From positions 1 through 64,000 of the forward strand of contig NZ_BONO01000025.1 in the NCBI RefSeq assembly GCF_016862755.1: 64,000 bases of DNA. Reading direction: 5' to 3'. Position numbers and translations under genes: made by a program. The DNA comes from Cellulomonas pakistanensis (GTDB lineage: Bacteria; Actinomycetota; Actinomycetes; Actinomycetales; Cellulomonadaceae). Below the pieces are notes generated by a model, which was given only the letters and a program-made list of their open reading frames with translations, was not told the DNA's origin and ran no database searches. Shown one piece after another: positions 8,363 to 16,792 of this stretch (the first letter of the stretch is position 1; every line of letters begins with the position of its first letter).

Positions 8363-9403
8363 ATGCCGACGTTCGCCGAGATCGCCGCCCGGGCCGAGGA
8401 CCGGTTCAACTCCGCCGTCGTGCGGGTGCTGTCCCGACGCGGGTACACCGCCCGCGTGGTCGCCTACCCGTCGTACGGGACCGTCGACCGGGTCCGCGTG
8501 CGCGCCCGCGTGCTGCTGACCGCGCCGGACGCCCCGACACCCGGGAGCGTCGCCCGGCGCGGCTGGCGCAACCTGTTCTCCGCGGAGCTGCCCCGCGCCG
8601 AGGTCCGCGTGCGCGCGCAGCCCGGCGACGGGCCGGACCTGCTGGTCGGGTGCACGGACCGCGGCGGCTACCTGGACGCGTGGCTGGACGTCGCGCTCGA
8701 GCCGGGCTGGCAGACGCTGTACCTGTCGGTCGACGGGGATGTCGACGTCCCGGCGCCGGTGCAGATCGTCGACCCGGCCGCGACGCACGGGATCGTCAGC
8801 GACATCGATGACACGGTGCTCGTGACGATGGTGCCGCGCCCGCACCTGGCGGCGTGGAACTTCCTGGTCCGCTCCGAGGCCCGGCGCAAGCCGGTGCCCG
8901 GCATGCCCGAGCTGTACGGGCGGCTCACCGCCGCGCACCCGGACGCCCCGGTGTTCTACCTGTCGACGGGCGCGTTCAACACCGCGAGCGCCCTGTCCCG
9001 GTTCCTGCACCGCGTCGGGCTGCCGCAGGGCTCGCTGCTGCTGACCGACCTCGGCCCGACCGGCGTGGCGCTCATGCGGTCCGGGCGCGACCACAAGGCG
9101 GCCACGCTGCGCCGGCTCGCGGAGGAGCTGCCCGGCCTGCGGTGGATCCTGGTCGGCGACAACGGGCAGCACGACCCGCAGGTGTACGAGACGTTCGCCG
9201 CCGAGCACCCGGGACGGGTCGCCGCGATCGCCGTGCGCGAGCTGTCGATCGGCGAGCAGGTGGCGCAGAACGGCCTGCCCGGCCCGACCCCGGCGACCCA
9301 GCGCGCGGTCGACGACCTGGACCGCTCCGAGGTCGTGACGGCGCACGCGCCGGACGGCCGGGCGCTGGCGGACCAGCTGGCGGCCGCGGGCGTCATCGGC
9401 TGA
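8363..9403 (+). CDS. App1-family (DUF2183) phosphatase-domain protein
   Basis: A 346-residue soluble protein related to the catalytic domain of the yeast phosphatidate phosphatase App1. The HAD-type nucleophile motif DIDDT is at residues 147-151. Later motifs include FYLSTGAFN (serine of motif II in a similar position), RDHKAATL with the motif III lysine, and LVGDNGQHDPQVY for the acidic motif IV. The first ~140 residues resemble the N-terminal beta domain usual in bacterial homologues. It probably dephosphorylates a lipid or another phosphomonoester, but the bacterial substrate is unknown. GATACT lies seven bases before the ATG, so a leaderless transcript is likely; the open frame upstream to 8243 contains only low-complexity codons. 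Confidence 0.85.
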   Translation: MPTFAEIAARAEDRFNSAVVRVLSRRGYTARVVAYPSYGTVDRVRVRARVLLTAPDAPTPGSVARRGWRNLFSAELPRAEVRVRAQPGDGPDLLVGCTDRGGYLDAWLDVALEPGWQTLYLSVDGDVDVPAPVQIVDPAATHGIVSDIDDTVLVTMVPRPHLAAWNFLVRSEARRKPVPGMPELYGRLTAAHPDAPVFYLSTGAFNTASALSRFLHRVGLPQGSLLLTDLGPTGVALMRSGRDHKAATLRRLAEELPGLRWILVGDNGQHDPQVYETFAAEHPGRVAAIAVRELSIGEQVAQNGLPGPTPATQRAVDDLDRSEVVTAHAPDGRALADQLAAAGVIG

Positions 9404-9430
9404 CGCCGAGACCCCCCGCCGGGGTGCACC

Positions 9431-9475
9431 AGACACGCCCGCGGTGCCCTCCCGGAGGGCACCGCGGGCGTGTCT
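9431..9475. terminator. Bidirectional terminator, 45-base perfect palindrome
   Basis: Two 22-base arms starting AGACACGCCCGCGG pair perfectly around one C at 9453. The site lies between two convergent genes, the App1-like gene and the FAD oxidoreductase gene, and can serve both strands. Its 22-1-22 geometry equals that of the palindrome at 3242-3286, with a different sequence. Confidence 0.85.
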
Positions 9476-9485
9476 CGTGCGGGGG

Positions 9486-11084
9486 TCAGGCGCGGTCGGA
9501 CCGGCCGAAGACCTGGCGCAGGGCGCGGCGGGCGGCGTACCAGCCCGACAGGCCGTGCACGCCCGGCCCGGGCGGCGCCGAGGCCGAGCACAGGTAGACG
9601 CCGGGCGCGCCGGCCGAGAACGGGTCGAGCCGCGGCAGCGGCGGCGTCGGCCGGGTGAACATGCCGACCAGCGAGATCGCCCCGCCGGAGATGTCGCCGC
9701 CGACGAGGTTGGCGTCGTGATCCGCGAGCCGGGCCGCCGGGATGCCGTGCGACGCGACGACGGTGTCCCGGAACCCGGGCGCGAACCGCTCGATCTGCCG
9801 GATCACGGTCTCGGTGGGGTCGACGTCCGAGCGGGCCGGCACGTGCGCGTACGCCCACACGGGGCGCAGGCCGCCGGACACCCGGCCGTGGTCGAGCGAC
9901 GCGGGGTCCGACAGCAGCGTCAGCGGGTGCTCGGCGTGCCGGCCGCGGCCGACGGCGCGCTCCGCCTCGACGACCTGGTCCCGGGTGCCGCCCAGGTGCA
10001 CGGTGCCCGCCCGGTGCACCTCCGGGTGCGCCCAGGGGATCGGCCCGTCCACGACGAGGTCGACCTTGGCGGCGGCGTTCCCGTACCGGAAGCCCGCGTA
10101 CGCGCGGACGAGGTGCGGCGGCATGGCGTCGCCGAACACCTGGGCGACCAGCCGCGGGCCGGTGTCGAACAGGTACGCCCGGGCGGGCGGCAGGTCGGCG
10201 CGCCGCGCGACCGGGTGCCCCGTGACGACCCGGCCGCCGAGGCGCACCAGGTCCGCCAGCAGCGCGTCGACGATGGCCTGCGACCCGCCGCGCACGACCG
10301 GCCAGCCGTGGCCAGCGTGCGCCAGCGTGGTCAGCAGCACCGCCGTGCCGGCCGCCGCGAGCGACGGCAGCGGCGTGATCGCGTGCCCCGCCACGCCGGT
10401 GAGCAGCGCGGCACCCTCCTCGGTGCGCAGCGCGGACGGCACGAGGGACTGGCCGTTGCGCAGCACCCCGAGCCCGAACCGGGCCGCCGTCACGACCGAC
10501 GCGGGCGTCGCGCCGGCCGGGAGGCTGCGGTGGTCGCCGAGCGCGAGGGCGACGACGTCCTCCCAGCGCTCGGCCAGCGGACCGAACAGCCGCCGCCACG
10601 CGTCGCCGTCGACGCCGAGGCCGTCGGCGGTCCGCTCCAGGTCGCGGTAGGCGATCGCGGCCCGGCCGCCGTCCAGCGGCTGCGCGAACGACGCGACCGG
10701 GGTGAGCAGGTCGAGCCGCTCGTGCAGCCCCAGGGACCGGAAGAACGGCGACGCCCACGCCATCGGGTGCACCGCCGAGCAGATGTCGTGCACCACGCCC
10801 GGCGCGAGGCCGAGGTCGAGGGTGCGGGACCCGCCGCCCACGGTGTCCTGCGCCTCGAGGACCACGACCTCGAGGCCGGCGCGGGCCAGCGTCACGGCGG
10901 CGGCGAGGCCGTTCGGGCCGGCGCCCACGACGACGGCGTCGACCTCGCGGGAGCCGCGGGCGTCGGGCCGGGCGCCGGCGGTCCGGCCCGGCCCCGCGCC
11001 GCCGCGGCGCGGGCGCTCGTGGCGGGCGGGTCGGGCCCGGTCGTCGCGGTGGCGGTCGGCGCGGTCGGCGGAGGACGAGGTCAC
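9486..11084 (-). CDS. FAD-dependent oxidoreductase, phytoene-desaturase-like
   Basis: A 532-residue flavoprotein. The dinucleotide-binding motif VVVGAGPNGLAAAVTLARAG begins near residue 45, followed by VVVLEAQDTVGGG. Near the C-terminus is the second FAD motif GVYLCSASAPPGPGVHGLSG. This is the layout of the phytoene dehydrogenase and amine-oxidase superfamily (the NAD(P)/FAD-dependent oxidoreductase group common in actinobacteria). The substrate cannot be read from sequence, and no other carotenoid gene is nearby. I chose GTG at 11084 with GGTCGGGGG upstream; the first ~40 residues are Arg-rich and poorly conserved-looking, so the true start could be later. It lies 137 bases after the four-gene operon and may be transcribed with it. 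Confidence 0.85.
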   Translation of the reverse strand: MTSSSADRADRHRDDRARPARHERPRRGGAGPGRTAGARPDARGSREVDAVVVGAGPNGLAAAVTLARAGLEVVVLEAQDTVGGGSRTLDLGLAPGVVHDICSAVHPMAWASPFFRSLGLHERLDLLTPVASFAQPLDGGRAAIAYRDLERTADGLGVDGDAWRRLFGPLAERWEDVVALALGDHRSLPAGATPASVVTAARFGLGVLRNGQSLVPSALRTEEGAALLTGVAGHAITPLPSLAAAGTAVLLTTLAHAGHGWPVVRGGSQAIVDALLADLVRLGGRVVTGHPVARRADLPPARAYLFDTGPRLVAQVFGDAMPPHLVRAYAGFRYGNAAAKVDLVVDGPIPWAHPEVHRAGTVHLGGTRDQVVEAERAVGRGRHAEHPLTLLSDPASLDHGRVSGGLRPVWAYAHVPARSDVDPTETVIRQIERFAPGFRDTVVASHGIPAARLADHDANLVGGDISGGAISLVGMFTRPTPPLPRLDPFSAGAPGVYLCSASAPPGPGVHGLSGWYAARRALRQVFGRSDRA

Positions 11085-11221
11085 GCCCCCGACCGTAGGC
11101 GGGATGCCTCGCGCACGCAGGCCGGCGGCGGAGCCGTGGCGGCTGTCCACGAACCTGGCCGGTGTGCCCCGAGATGACCGCGAGTTTCCGGACACTCGAC
11201 GCGCAGCCGTGCGCGCTCGGC

Positions 11222-11965
11222 TCAGGCGGGGCCGGCGGCGCGGGCCAGGCGGACTGCCTCCGCCGCCCCGCCGGTCCACGGCTCGCCGTGCCCGGGCAGC
11301 ACCACGTCGGCGCCTGTCGCCGCCAGCGCGTCGAGGGACGCGAGGTTGAGCGCGCTGTCCGCCGTGGCCGCGCCGGCCACGATCCGCGGCCCGGTCCGCC
11401 CGGTGTAGGGGTCGAGCGTCACCAGCGCGTCGCCCGAGAGCAGGACGCCGCGGTCGGGCAGGTGCAGCGCGACGTGCCCGTCGGTGTGCCCGGGGCAGGC
11501 GATGACGTCGGGGTGGCCGGGGACCTTGAGGCGCGGCCCGGCCGCGAGGGAACGGACGACCTTCACGCCCTGGACCCGCGCGGCGCCGGCCGCGACCATC
11601 GCGCCGAGGATCGGCAGCGCCCGCGGGTGCCTGATCGGGTAGGTCGCGCGCGGGTTCTCGTGCGCGTAGCGGTACGGGTGCGCCGCGAGGTGCGCGTCGG
11701 CGGGGTGCACCCAGACGTCGACGTCGAGCTCGTGCAGCGCGCGCCGCGCGAACCCGACGTGGTCGAAGTGCGCGTGCGTGAGCACCACCGCGCGGACGTC
11801 CGCCGGCGTGCGGTCGACGGCCGCGAGCAGCCGCGGCAGCGCGCCCCACATCCGAGGGAGCCCGGCGTCGACGACCGTCGCGCCGTGCGCGCCGGCGATC
11901 ACGTAGCAGTTGACGTACGCGTGCTCGAGGCGCGCGACGCCCGCGGCGGGGACCGAGATCCTCAC
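11222..11965 (-). CDS. MBL-fold metallo-hydrolase
   Basis: A 247-residue metallo-beta-lactamase-fold protein. The metal motif HAHFDH lies in AVVLTHAHFDHVGFARRA. Further ligands are expected in CPGHTDGHVALHL, the aspartate of LLSGDALVT and the final VLPGHGEPW. This is the standard pattern for two-metal hydrolases. The GTG at 11965 overlaps the CDGSH stop codon (GTGA). It is the last of four overlapping genes, so its substrate is probably linked to their pathway; glyoxalase II or quorum-quenching lactonase activity are alternatives from the same fold. Confidence 0.88.
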   Translation of the reverse strand: MRISVPAAGVARLEHAYVNCYVIAGAHGATVVDAGLPRMWGALPRLLAAVDRTPADVRAVVLTHAHFDHVGFARRALHELDVDVWVHPADAHLAAHPYRYAHENPRATYPIRHPRALPILGAMVAAGAARVQGVKVVRSLAAGPRLKVPGHPDVIACPGHTDGHVALHLPDRGVLLSGDALVTLDPYTGRTGPRIVAGAATADSALNLASLDALAATGADVVLPGHGEPWTGGAAEAVRLARAAGPA

Positions 11966-12231
11966 GGCGCGTCCCGGTGCGGACCGTCGCCGGGCGCCGG
12001 GACGGGCTCCGGCGGGCGCGGCACCTCGTCGTCGGTGCGGAAGCCGATCGCCTTGTGCGAGCCGTCGCAGAACGGCTTGATGCCCGACGCGCCGCAGCGG
12101 CAGAGCGCGACGGTGGCGCGGCGGCGGGGGACGACCCGGCCCGCCGCGTCGCGGATCTCGACGTCGCCGCGGACGAGGATCGGGCCGTCGGCGCACGCGG
12201 TCAGGACGACGGGGGCGGTCTCGGTGCTCAT
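11962..12231 (-). CDS. CDGSH iron-sulfur domain protein
   Basis: An 89-residue protein with one CDGSH domain. The 2Fe-2S ligands are visible in LCRCGASGIKPFCDGSHKAI (three cysteines and one histidine), as in mitoNEET-type proteins. These clusters carry electrons or are transferred to other proteins. An N-terminal segment (GPILVRGDVEIRDAAG) resembles the small beta element often found in prokaryotic CDGSH proteins. It overlaps its neighbours on both sides, the glycosyltransferase stop codon and the MBL start codon, so it is made together with them. The preceding iron-dependent enzyme is the obvious electron partner (inference). Confidence 0.93.
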   Translation of the reverse strand: MSTETAPVVLTACADGPILVRGDVEIRDAAGRVVPRRRATVALCRCGASGIKPFCDGSHKAIGFRTDDEVPRPPEPVPAPGDGPHRDAP

Positions 12232-13337
12232 GCGGTCTCCAGGGCGTGGCGGGGGGCGGGGGAGGGACCGTGCCGGTCCGGGTGGTCGGTGCCGGGCGGG
12301 CCGGCGTCGGCGTGGCCGGCCGGGCCGGCGTCGGCGGCGTGCGCGGCGCGGTGGCGCGCGCGGTCGGCGGCGGCGGCGCGGGCGCGCAGGTCCCGCAGCG
12401 GCGTGGCGGCGCGGGGCAGGCGCGACCCGCCGTAGCGCGCGCCGCCGGTGGCGCGCAGGGCCAGCGCCAGCCAGGCGCACACCCCGCGCTCGAGCAGCCA
12501 CCCCGGCGCGAGCAGGCTCGCCGTCGCGGGGATCCGGTGCGCGCCGCCGGCGCGGCGCCGGCCCGCCTCGGCGAGCGCGCACGCGGCGAGCGCCAGGGCG
12601 AGCAGCGCCCGCGGACCCCGGCGCGCCGCCAGCAGGACGACCGGCAGCACCGCCAGCTCGGCGGCGTACCGCGCGGGCTGGGCGAGGCTGTCGTACGCCT
12701 GGCGCGGGCGCTGGCCGAGGAAGTGCCGGGCGGTCGGCGGGCGACGCGGGACGTACAGGTCGTCGGCCCGGCGCACGACCCCGCCACGCGCGCGGACGGT
12801 GCGGAGCAGCTCGAGGTTCTCGAACAGCACGTCGCCGTCGTACCCCTCGGGCCCCAGCGCTGTCCGCCGGATCGCCAGCGTGCCGGGGTAGTCGCCGCCC
12901 AGCGCGCGGTTCACGAGCGTGCGGGCGGTGTCCCAGCGGGCGTGCCACGGCAGCGGGTCGAAGACGTTCTGCGGGCGCACGACGTCGGCGTCGCCCAGCC
13001 GGTCGAGCACCGCGCGGAGCGTCGCGTCGTCGTACCGCACGTCGTCGTCCGCGACCACGACCCGGTCGGCGCGCGCGAGCCGCAGCCCGGTGACGACGCC
13101 GGCGACCTTGCCGTTCCGGCCGGGTCGCGGGTCGGGGCGCACGTGCCGCACGGCGGCCGGGAACGCCCGGGCGTGCGCGGCGAACCGCGCGTCGTCGGAC
13201 CCGTCCACCACGGTGACCGGCATCCAGGCGACGAGCCGGTCCAGGTAGGCCGCCAGGTCCGGCAGGTCGCGGTCGTCGGCCCAGCGCAGCGGCAGGACGT
13301 ACTCCGCGTCCGCGAGCGCCGGGCCGACGGGGGTCAT
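12228..13337 (-). CDS. Family 2-like glycosyltransferase
   Basis: A 369-residue protein. The N-terminal ~230 residues look like a GT-A glycosyltransferase: VVDGSDDARFAAHARA near the start, then RVVVADDDVRYDDATL with the acidic metal-binding motif, and GDYPGTLAIRRTAL further on. A hydrophobic segment follows (AELAVLPVVLLAARRGPRAL and ALALAACALAEAG), probably one or two membrane helices. The last ~60 residues are rich in Ala, His, Arg and Pro and look disordered. It probably adds a sugar to a lipid or small-molecule acceptor at the membrane. The ATG at 13337 overlaps the preceding stop codon as ATGA. Confidence 0.8.
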   Translation of the reverse strand: MTPVGPALADAEYVLPLRWADDRDLPDLAAYLDRLVAWMPVTVVDGSDDARFAAHARAFPAAVRHVRPDPRPGRNGKVAGVVTGLRLARADRVVVADDDVRYDDATLRAVLDRLGDADVVRPQNVFDPLPWHARWDTARTLVNRALGGDYPGTLAIRRTALGPEGYDGDVLFENLELLRTVRARGGVVRRADDLYVPRRPPTARHFLGQRPRQAYDSLAQPARYAAELAVLPVVLLAARRGPRALLALALAACALAEAGRRRAGGAHRIPATASLLAPGWLLERGVCAWLALALRATGGARYGGSRLPRAATPLRDLRARAAAADRARHRAAHAADAGPAGHADAGPPGTDHPDRHGPSPAPRHALETA

Positions 13338-14389
13338 GCGGGGCTCCCCACAGCCACCGGTCGGCGCAGCGACGACTCGCCCGCGGTCCAGGACTCGATC
13401 TGGTGCCGCCCCACCCGGCCGTCGACCGCCAGGCAGGCCGCGGCGCCGAACAGGACGTCGTCCCGCAGCGCGGGCTGCTGCTCGACGAGCCCCCCGGCCA
13501 GGTCGCGGCCGGCGATCTGCTCGTGCACCGCGTCGGCCTCGACGTGCTCGTCGAAGTACCAGGTGACGTCCGCGTCGTACCCGTGCCGGCGGAACCCGTT
13601 CCCGTACAGCCGGTTCGGCTGCGAGGACGTCATCTCGAACGCCGCCAGGTGCCCGACGACGCAGCCACGCAGCCGCCGGTTCAGGCCGAACATCATCATC
13701 ATGTTCACCGACGCCAGGGTGATCGCCGGGACGTCGTCGACGTACCGGCCGTAGGTGTCGTCGAGCCCGAGGCCGCGCATCGTCCGGGCGAACAGCGCCG
13801 CGTGCATCCGCTCGGGGCGGCCGCCGCCGTACTCGTCGGCCTGGATCTCCACCAGCGCGGCCTTCGGGACGCCCTGCAGCCGCGGGATCGCCCACGTGTG
13901 CGGGTCGGCCTCCTTGAGCTGGTAGACCGACCGCTGGACCAGCATCTCGCGGAGCTGGGCGTCGGTCGCCTTCCGTGCCACGTACGCGGACAGGCTCGGG
14001 CCTTCGTCGCGGCTCGTCAGGTCGAACAGCGCGCGGGCGACCGCCGGGGCGAGCCCCTCGGTGGCGGTGCTCGCCTCGAGCTCGGCCAGCAGGTCGTCGG
14101 GCACCGCGACGTCCCGGCGGAGCTGCGCCTCGAACCGCTCCTCGAGCACGGCGCGGGTGCGCAGCAGCGTCGGGTCCCACTCCAGGCGGTCGTCGACGCC
14201 GTCCAGGCCCTGGTGGTGCAGCTCGTACAGCGCGGTGAGGGTGATCTGCACGTCCTCGTCGACGAGCAGGTCCGCGGACGCGTCGGCCGCGCGGACGGCC
14301 TCGTCCGGCAGCGCCGGGTCGACGTCCCCCGAGGTCAGGCTGGCCAGCACTCGCTCGCTGAGCGGGCCACGGGGCATCGGTGCGCGCAT
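13334..14389 (-). CDS. Haem-oxygenase-like iron-containing redox enzyme
   Basis: A 351-residue protein of the 'iron-containing redox enzyme' family (haem-oxygenase fold, Haem_oxygenas_2 type). Likely metal ligands lie in EIQADEYGGGRPERMHAALF and in WYFDEHVEADAVHEQIAG, whose spaced Glu and His residues match the diiron-oxidase signature of this family. Known relatives perform oxygen-dependent decarboxylation, N-oxygenation or C-C cleavage. It is the first gene of the four-gene overlapping operon and so probably carries out the key oxidative step. I chose ATG at 14389; a second Met five codons on is possible. The 5' leader contains a perfect hairpin at 14411-14434. Confidence 0.85.
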   Translation of the reverse strand: MRAPMPRGPLSERVLASLTSGDVDPALPDEAVRAADASADLLVDEDVQITLTALYELHHQGLDGVDDRLEWDPTLLRTRAVLEERFEAQLRRDVAVPDDLLAELEASTATEGLAPAVARALFDLTSRDEGPSLSAYVARKATDAQLREMLVQRSVYQLKEADPHTWAIPRLQGVPKAALVEIQADEYGGGRPERMHAALFARTMRGLGLDDTYGRYVDDVPAITLASVNMMMMFGLNRRLRGCVVGHLAAFEMTSSQPNRLYGNGFRRHGYDADVTWYFDEHVEADAVHEQIAGRDLAGGLVEQQPALRDDVLFGAAACLAVDGRVGRHQIESWTAGESSLRRPVAVGSPA

Positions 14390-14717
14390 GGGGGTGTCCC
14401 TCGTCCGTGGGGTCGCGCGGGGTGCCGCGCGACCGGTCCGCCACCCGGCTGCTCGAGGGGCCGTCCGGGGCGCCCGCGTGGTGAGGCGGTCCGCTCCCGT
14501 GCTGGTCACGCTAGCCGTGCCGGTCGTGGCGCGCGCGCCGAGAGGCGGCGGCGTCCGCGCAGGTCAGCGCGCGGCGGGGTCGCGGGCGGGGCCACGCGCC
14601 GGTGGCGCGGAGGCGGAACCGGTGGCGGCGCCGACCTCGGCCGGGGCGGCGCCGACCGTTCCTGCCCGGGAGGAGTCGGCGCGCGGGCGCCTCGGCCCCG
14701 TGCCCGGTCCGGTCGGC
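14390..14717. other. Spacer with promoter and leader hairpin of the iron-enzyme operon
   Basis: No gene was seen. Facing the iron-enzyme operon, the minus strand has a -10-like TAGCGT at 14508-14513, giving a leader of about 110 bases. That leader forms a 10-base-pair stem with a 4-base loop (14411-14434, GGTCGCGCGG and its complement) about 22 bases before the start codon, which may affect translation or RNA stability. The remaining bases, 14520-14717, are GC-only filler after the YbaK-like gene. Confidence 0.55.
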
Positions 14718-15290
14718 TCAGGCGAGCGCGAGCCCCTCGACGACCTCGACGCCCGGCGCGGACGCCAGCAGCGACCCCGGCAGCGCGAGCTTCGACCGGC
14801 GCAGGCCCGACCCGATGATCACCGTGCCACCCGACTCCGGGTCGTCCTGCGCGACGCCCGCGTCCAGCAGCACCCGGTAGCCGGTCGGCAGGCCGATCGG
14901 CGTGATGCCGCCGTACGCCATGCCGGACTCCTCGACGGCGCGGTCCATCGGCAGGAACGACGCCTTGCGCACGTCCAGCAGCCGCTTCACGGCGTTGTTC
15001 ACGTCCGCGCGGGTCGTGGCGCGGACCACCGCCGCCGCGATGCGCTCGTCACCGGCCCGCCTCCCGGACACGAGCACGCAGTTCGCAGACACCACCAGCG
15101 GCAGGTCGTACGCCTCGGTCATCGCGGCCGTGTCGGCGAGCTCGGGGTCGATCTCCGTCACCTGCACGGCGTCGGCGACCTCGGGGACCACGGCGGCCCA
15201 GCCGGACAGGGCGGCGGCGGTCGGCTCGGCGAGCAGGTCCAGGCGGTCGACGGCGCGCGACCAGGTCAGGGATCCGAGCGTGAGGGTCAT
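14718..15290 (-). CDS. YbaK/EbsC-type aminoacyl-tRNA deacylase-like protein
   Basis: A 190-residue protein of the YbaK/ProX fold, which hydrolyses mischarged aminoacyl-tRNA in trans. Family features seen are VVSANCVLVSGRRAGDER, the central VNNAVKRLLDVRKASFL with the conserved lysine, and the GGITPIGLP loop followed by VIIGSGLRRSKLAL. Its length is at the upper normal range. TAGCCT lies six bases before the ATG, pointing to a leaderless transcript. Which tRNA it proofreads cannot be told. Confidence 0.87.
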   Translation of the reverse strand: MTLTLGSLTWSRAVDRLDLLAEPTAAALSGWAAVVPEVADAVQVTEIDPELADTAAMTEAYDLPLVVSANCVLVSGRRAGDERIAAAVVRATTRADVNNAVKRLLDVRKASFLPMDRAVEESGMAYGGITPIGLPTGYRVLLDAGVAQDDPESGGTVIIGSGLRRSKLALPGSLLASAPGVEVVEGLALA

Positions 15291-15350
15291 GGCGGCAGGC
15301 TACCGACCGGGTCGGGTGGGCGCCGGGCCGTGCTGCGGGCCCGGACGCCG

Positions 15351-15851
15351 CTACTCCCCGGTCTGCCCGTCGATGCTCTCCCGCAGCAGGTCGAGGTGCC
15401 CGCAGTGCCGGGCGGTCTCCTGGATGAGGTGCACGAGGGCGTAGCGCAGCGTGAACGCGCAGTCGTCGGCGCGCGCCCGGTCGTCGAGCGCGGCGCCGGC
15501 GGCGACCTCCGCGGACCGCGCGCACTCGGCCTCGTACCCGGCGACGAGCGAGGCGAGCGACTCCTCGGGCCCCGGGACGAACGCGCCGGGCGCGTCGTCG
15601 CCCCAGGGCGGGTCCAGGGGGAGGCCGGCGAAGTCGATGCTGAACCAGTACCGCTCGACCCCGGTCAGGTGCTTGACGAGGCCGGCGGCGGTGAGCGCGG
15701 ACGCGGGGACGGACCGCCGCAGGGCCTGCTCGTCGTCGAGCCCGGCGACCTTGGCGACCACGCTGCCGCGCAGGTGGTCGAGCATGCCGGTGAGCAGCTC
15801 GCGCTCGGGGGCGTCGTCGGCGGGGCGCGCCCGCTCCAGGGTTCCGTCCAT
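15351..15851 (-). CDS. DinB-family (DUF664-type) protein
   Basis: A 166-residue four-helix DinB/YfiT-like protein. Three histidines placed as in the metal site of the family are seen in VKHLTGVERYWF, LRYALVHLIQETARH and the following CGHLDLL. Actinobacterial members include thiol-dependent (mycothiol or bacillithiol) transferases, but many remain unassigned, and the activity here is unknown. The ATG at 15851 has TACGGT seven bases upstream, favouring a leaderless start over the longer frame to 15881. It is divergent from the GNAT gene. Confidence 0.87.
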   Translation of the reverse strand: MDGTLERARPADDAPERELLTGMLDHLRGSVVAKVAGLDDEQALRRSVPASALTAAGLVKHLTGVERYWFSIDFAGLPLDPPWGDDAPGAFVPGPEESLASLVAGYEAECARSAEVAAGAALDDRARADDCAFTLRYALVHLIQETARHCGHLDLLRESIDGQTGE

Positions 15852-15918
15852 GCCGCGGACCGTACCGGCGGCCACCGACACCGCCGCGGGGGCGGGCGCG
15901 TGCGGCAGGATGGCGGGC

Positions 15919-16377
15919 GTGAGCGACGCCCCGCCCGCCGACCCGTTCGCCGCGGACCCCTACGTGCTCGTGGCCGCGGCCCCGCCGCTCGACGACTACC
16001 TGCGGCTGCGGCGCGAGTCGGGCCTGACGCCGAAGACTCCCGAGCAGGGCGCGGGCGCCCTCACGGGGAGCTGGTCGTGGTGCCACGCGCGCACCGCGGA
16101 GGGGCGGGTCGTCGCGATGGGGCGCGTGGTCGGCGACGGCGGGTGGTACTTCCTGGTCGCCGACATGGCGACGGACCCGGCGCACCAGGGCCGCGGGCTC
16201 GGCCGCCGGGTCCTGACCCGGCTGCTGGACGACGTGCGGGCGCGGGCGCCGCGGGGCGCGTACGTCACGCTCGTCGCCGACCCGCCGGGGCGCGCGCTGT
16301 ACGAGTCGCTCGGGTTCCGGGACGTGGCGCCCGGGGCGACGGGGATGGTGCTGGAGCTGGGGGCCGACGCGGGCTGA
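15919..16377 (+). CDS. GNAT-family N-acetyltransferase
   Basis: A 152-residue acetyltransferase. The acetyl-CoA binding motif A is DMATDPAHQGRGLGRRVLTR and the C-terminal strand-helix is ALYESLGFRDVAPG. The substrate is unknown. Two starts are possible: ATG at 15910 and GTG at 15919. I prefer the GTG because CAGGAT lies exactly seven bases before it, the spacing seen for other leaderless starts in this window. It converges on the frameshifted small gene that follows. Confidence 0.85.
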   Translation: MSDAPPADPFAADPYVLVAAAPPLDDYLRLRRESGLTPKTPEQGAGALTGSWSWCHARTAEGRVVAMGRVVGDGGWYFLVADMATDPAHQGRGLGRRVLTRLLDDVRARAPRGAYVTLVADPPGRALYESLGFRDVAPGATGMVLELGADAG

Positions 16378-16402
16378 GGCGGGGCGTCCCGGGTCGGACC
16401 GG

Positions 16403-16703
16403 TCAGCGCCGGCGCCCAGGGCCGCGGTCGCGGCGGGGGAGCCGGTCGGGGCGGTTGCGGTCGTCGAGTCCCCAGAGCGCGTGCGGGCGCTCGCCGCGGC
16501 GACGGTGCCCGCGGTCGTGGACCCACGCGCCCGCGAGCTCGAGCGCCAGCCCGGCCACGGCCAGCAGGAGGAACCCCGCGCGCCGTCGGACGGGCTCCCC
16601 CGGTCACGGCGCTGTGCGCCCACAGGGTGACCGAGGTGAGGGCGACCACGGCGCCGGACACGAGCATGGTCGCGGAGAGCGGCGTGCGGAACGGTGAGCT
16701 CAC
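16403..16703 (-). pseudogene. Small membrane-protein gene with a +1 frameshift
   Basis: Starting at GTG 16703 behind a good GAGGAAC ribosome site, the frame encodes a membrane helix (TMLVSGAVVALTSVTLWAHS). The protein-like frame then changes at a run of five C (16597-16601; GGGGG in the mRNA): the original frame turns into Arg/Pro-rich nonsense, while the frame one base further encodes a second helix (GFLLLAVAGLALELAGAWVH) and a charged tail ending at 16403. Removing one G restores a single ORF of about 99 residues. Either the gene is recently broken, the sequence has a homopolymer error, or a programmed shift occurs. I do not recognise the family. The gene lies 89 bases after the PEBP gene. 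Confidence 0.7.
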
Positions 16704-16792
16704 GCCGACGTTCCTCGCAGCGGCGTGGTGCCGCCGCCACCGCGCACCCGGTGCGGGGCCGGCGGCGCTCACCGCCGCGGGCCCCGCCGGGG

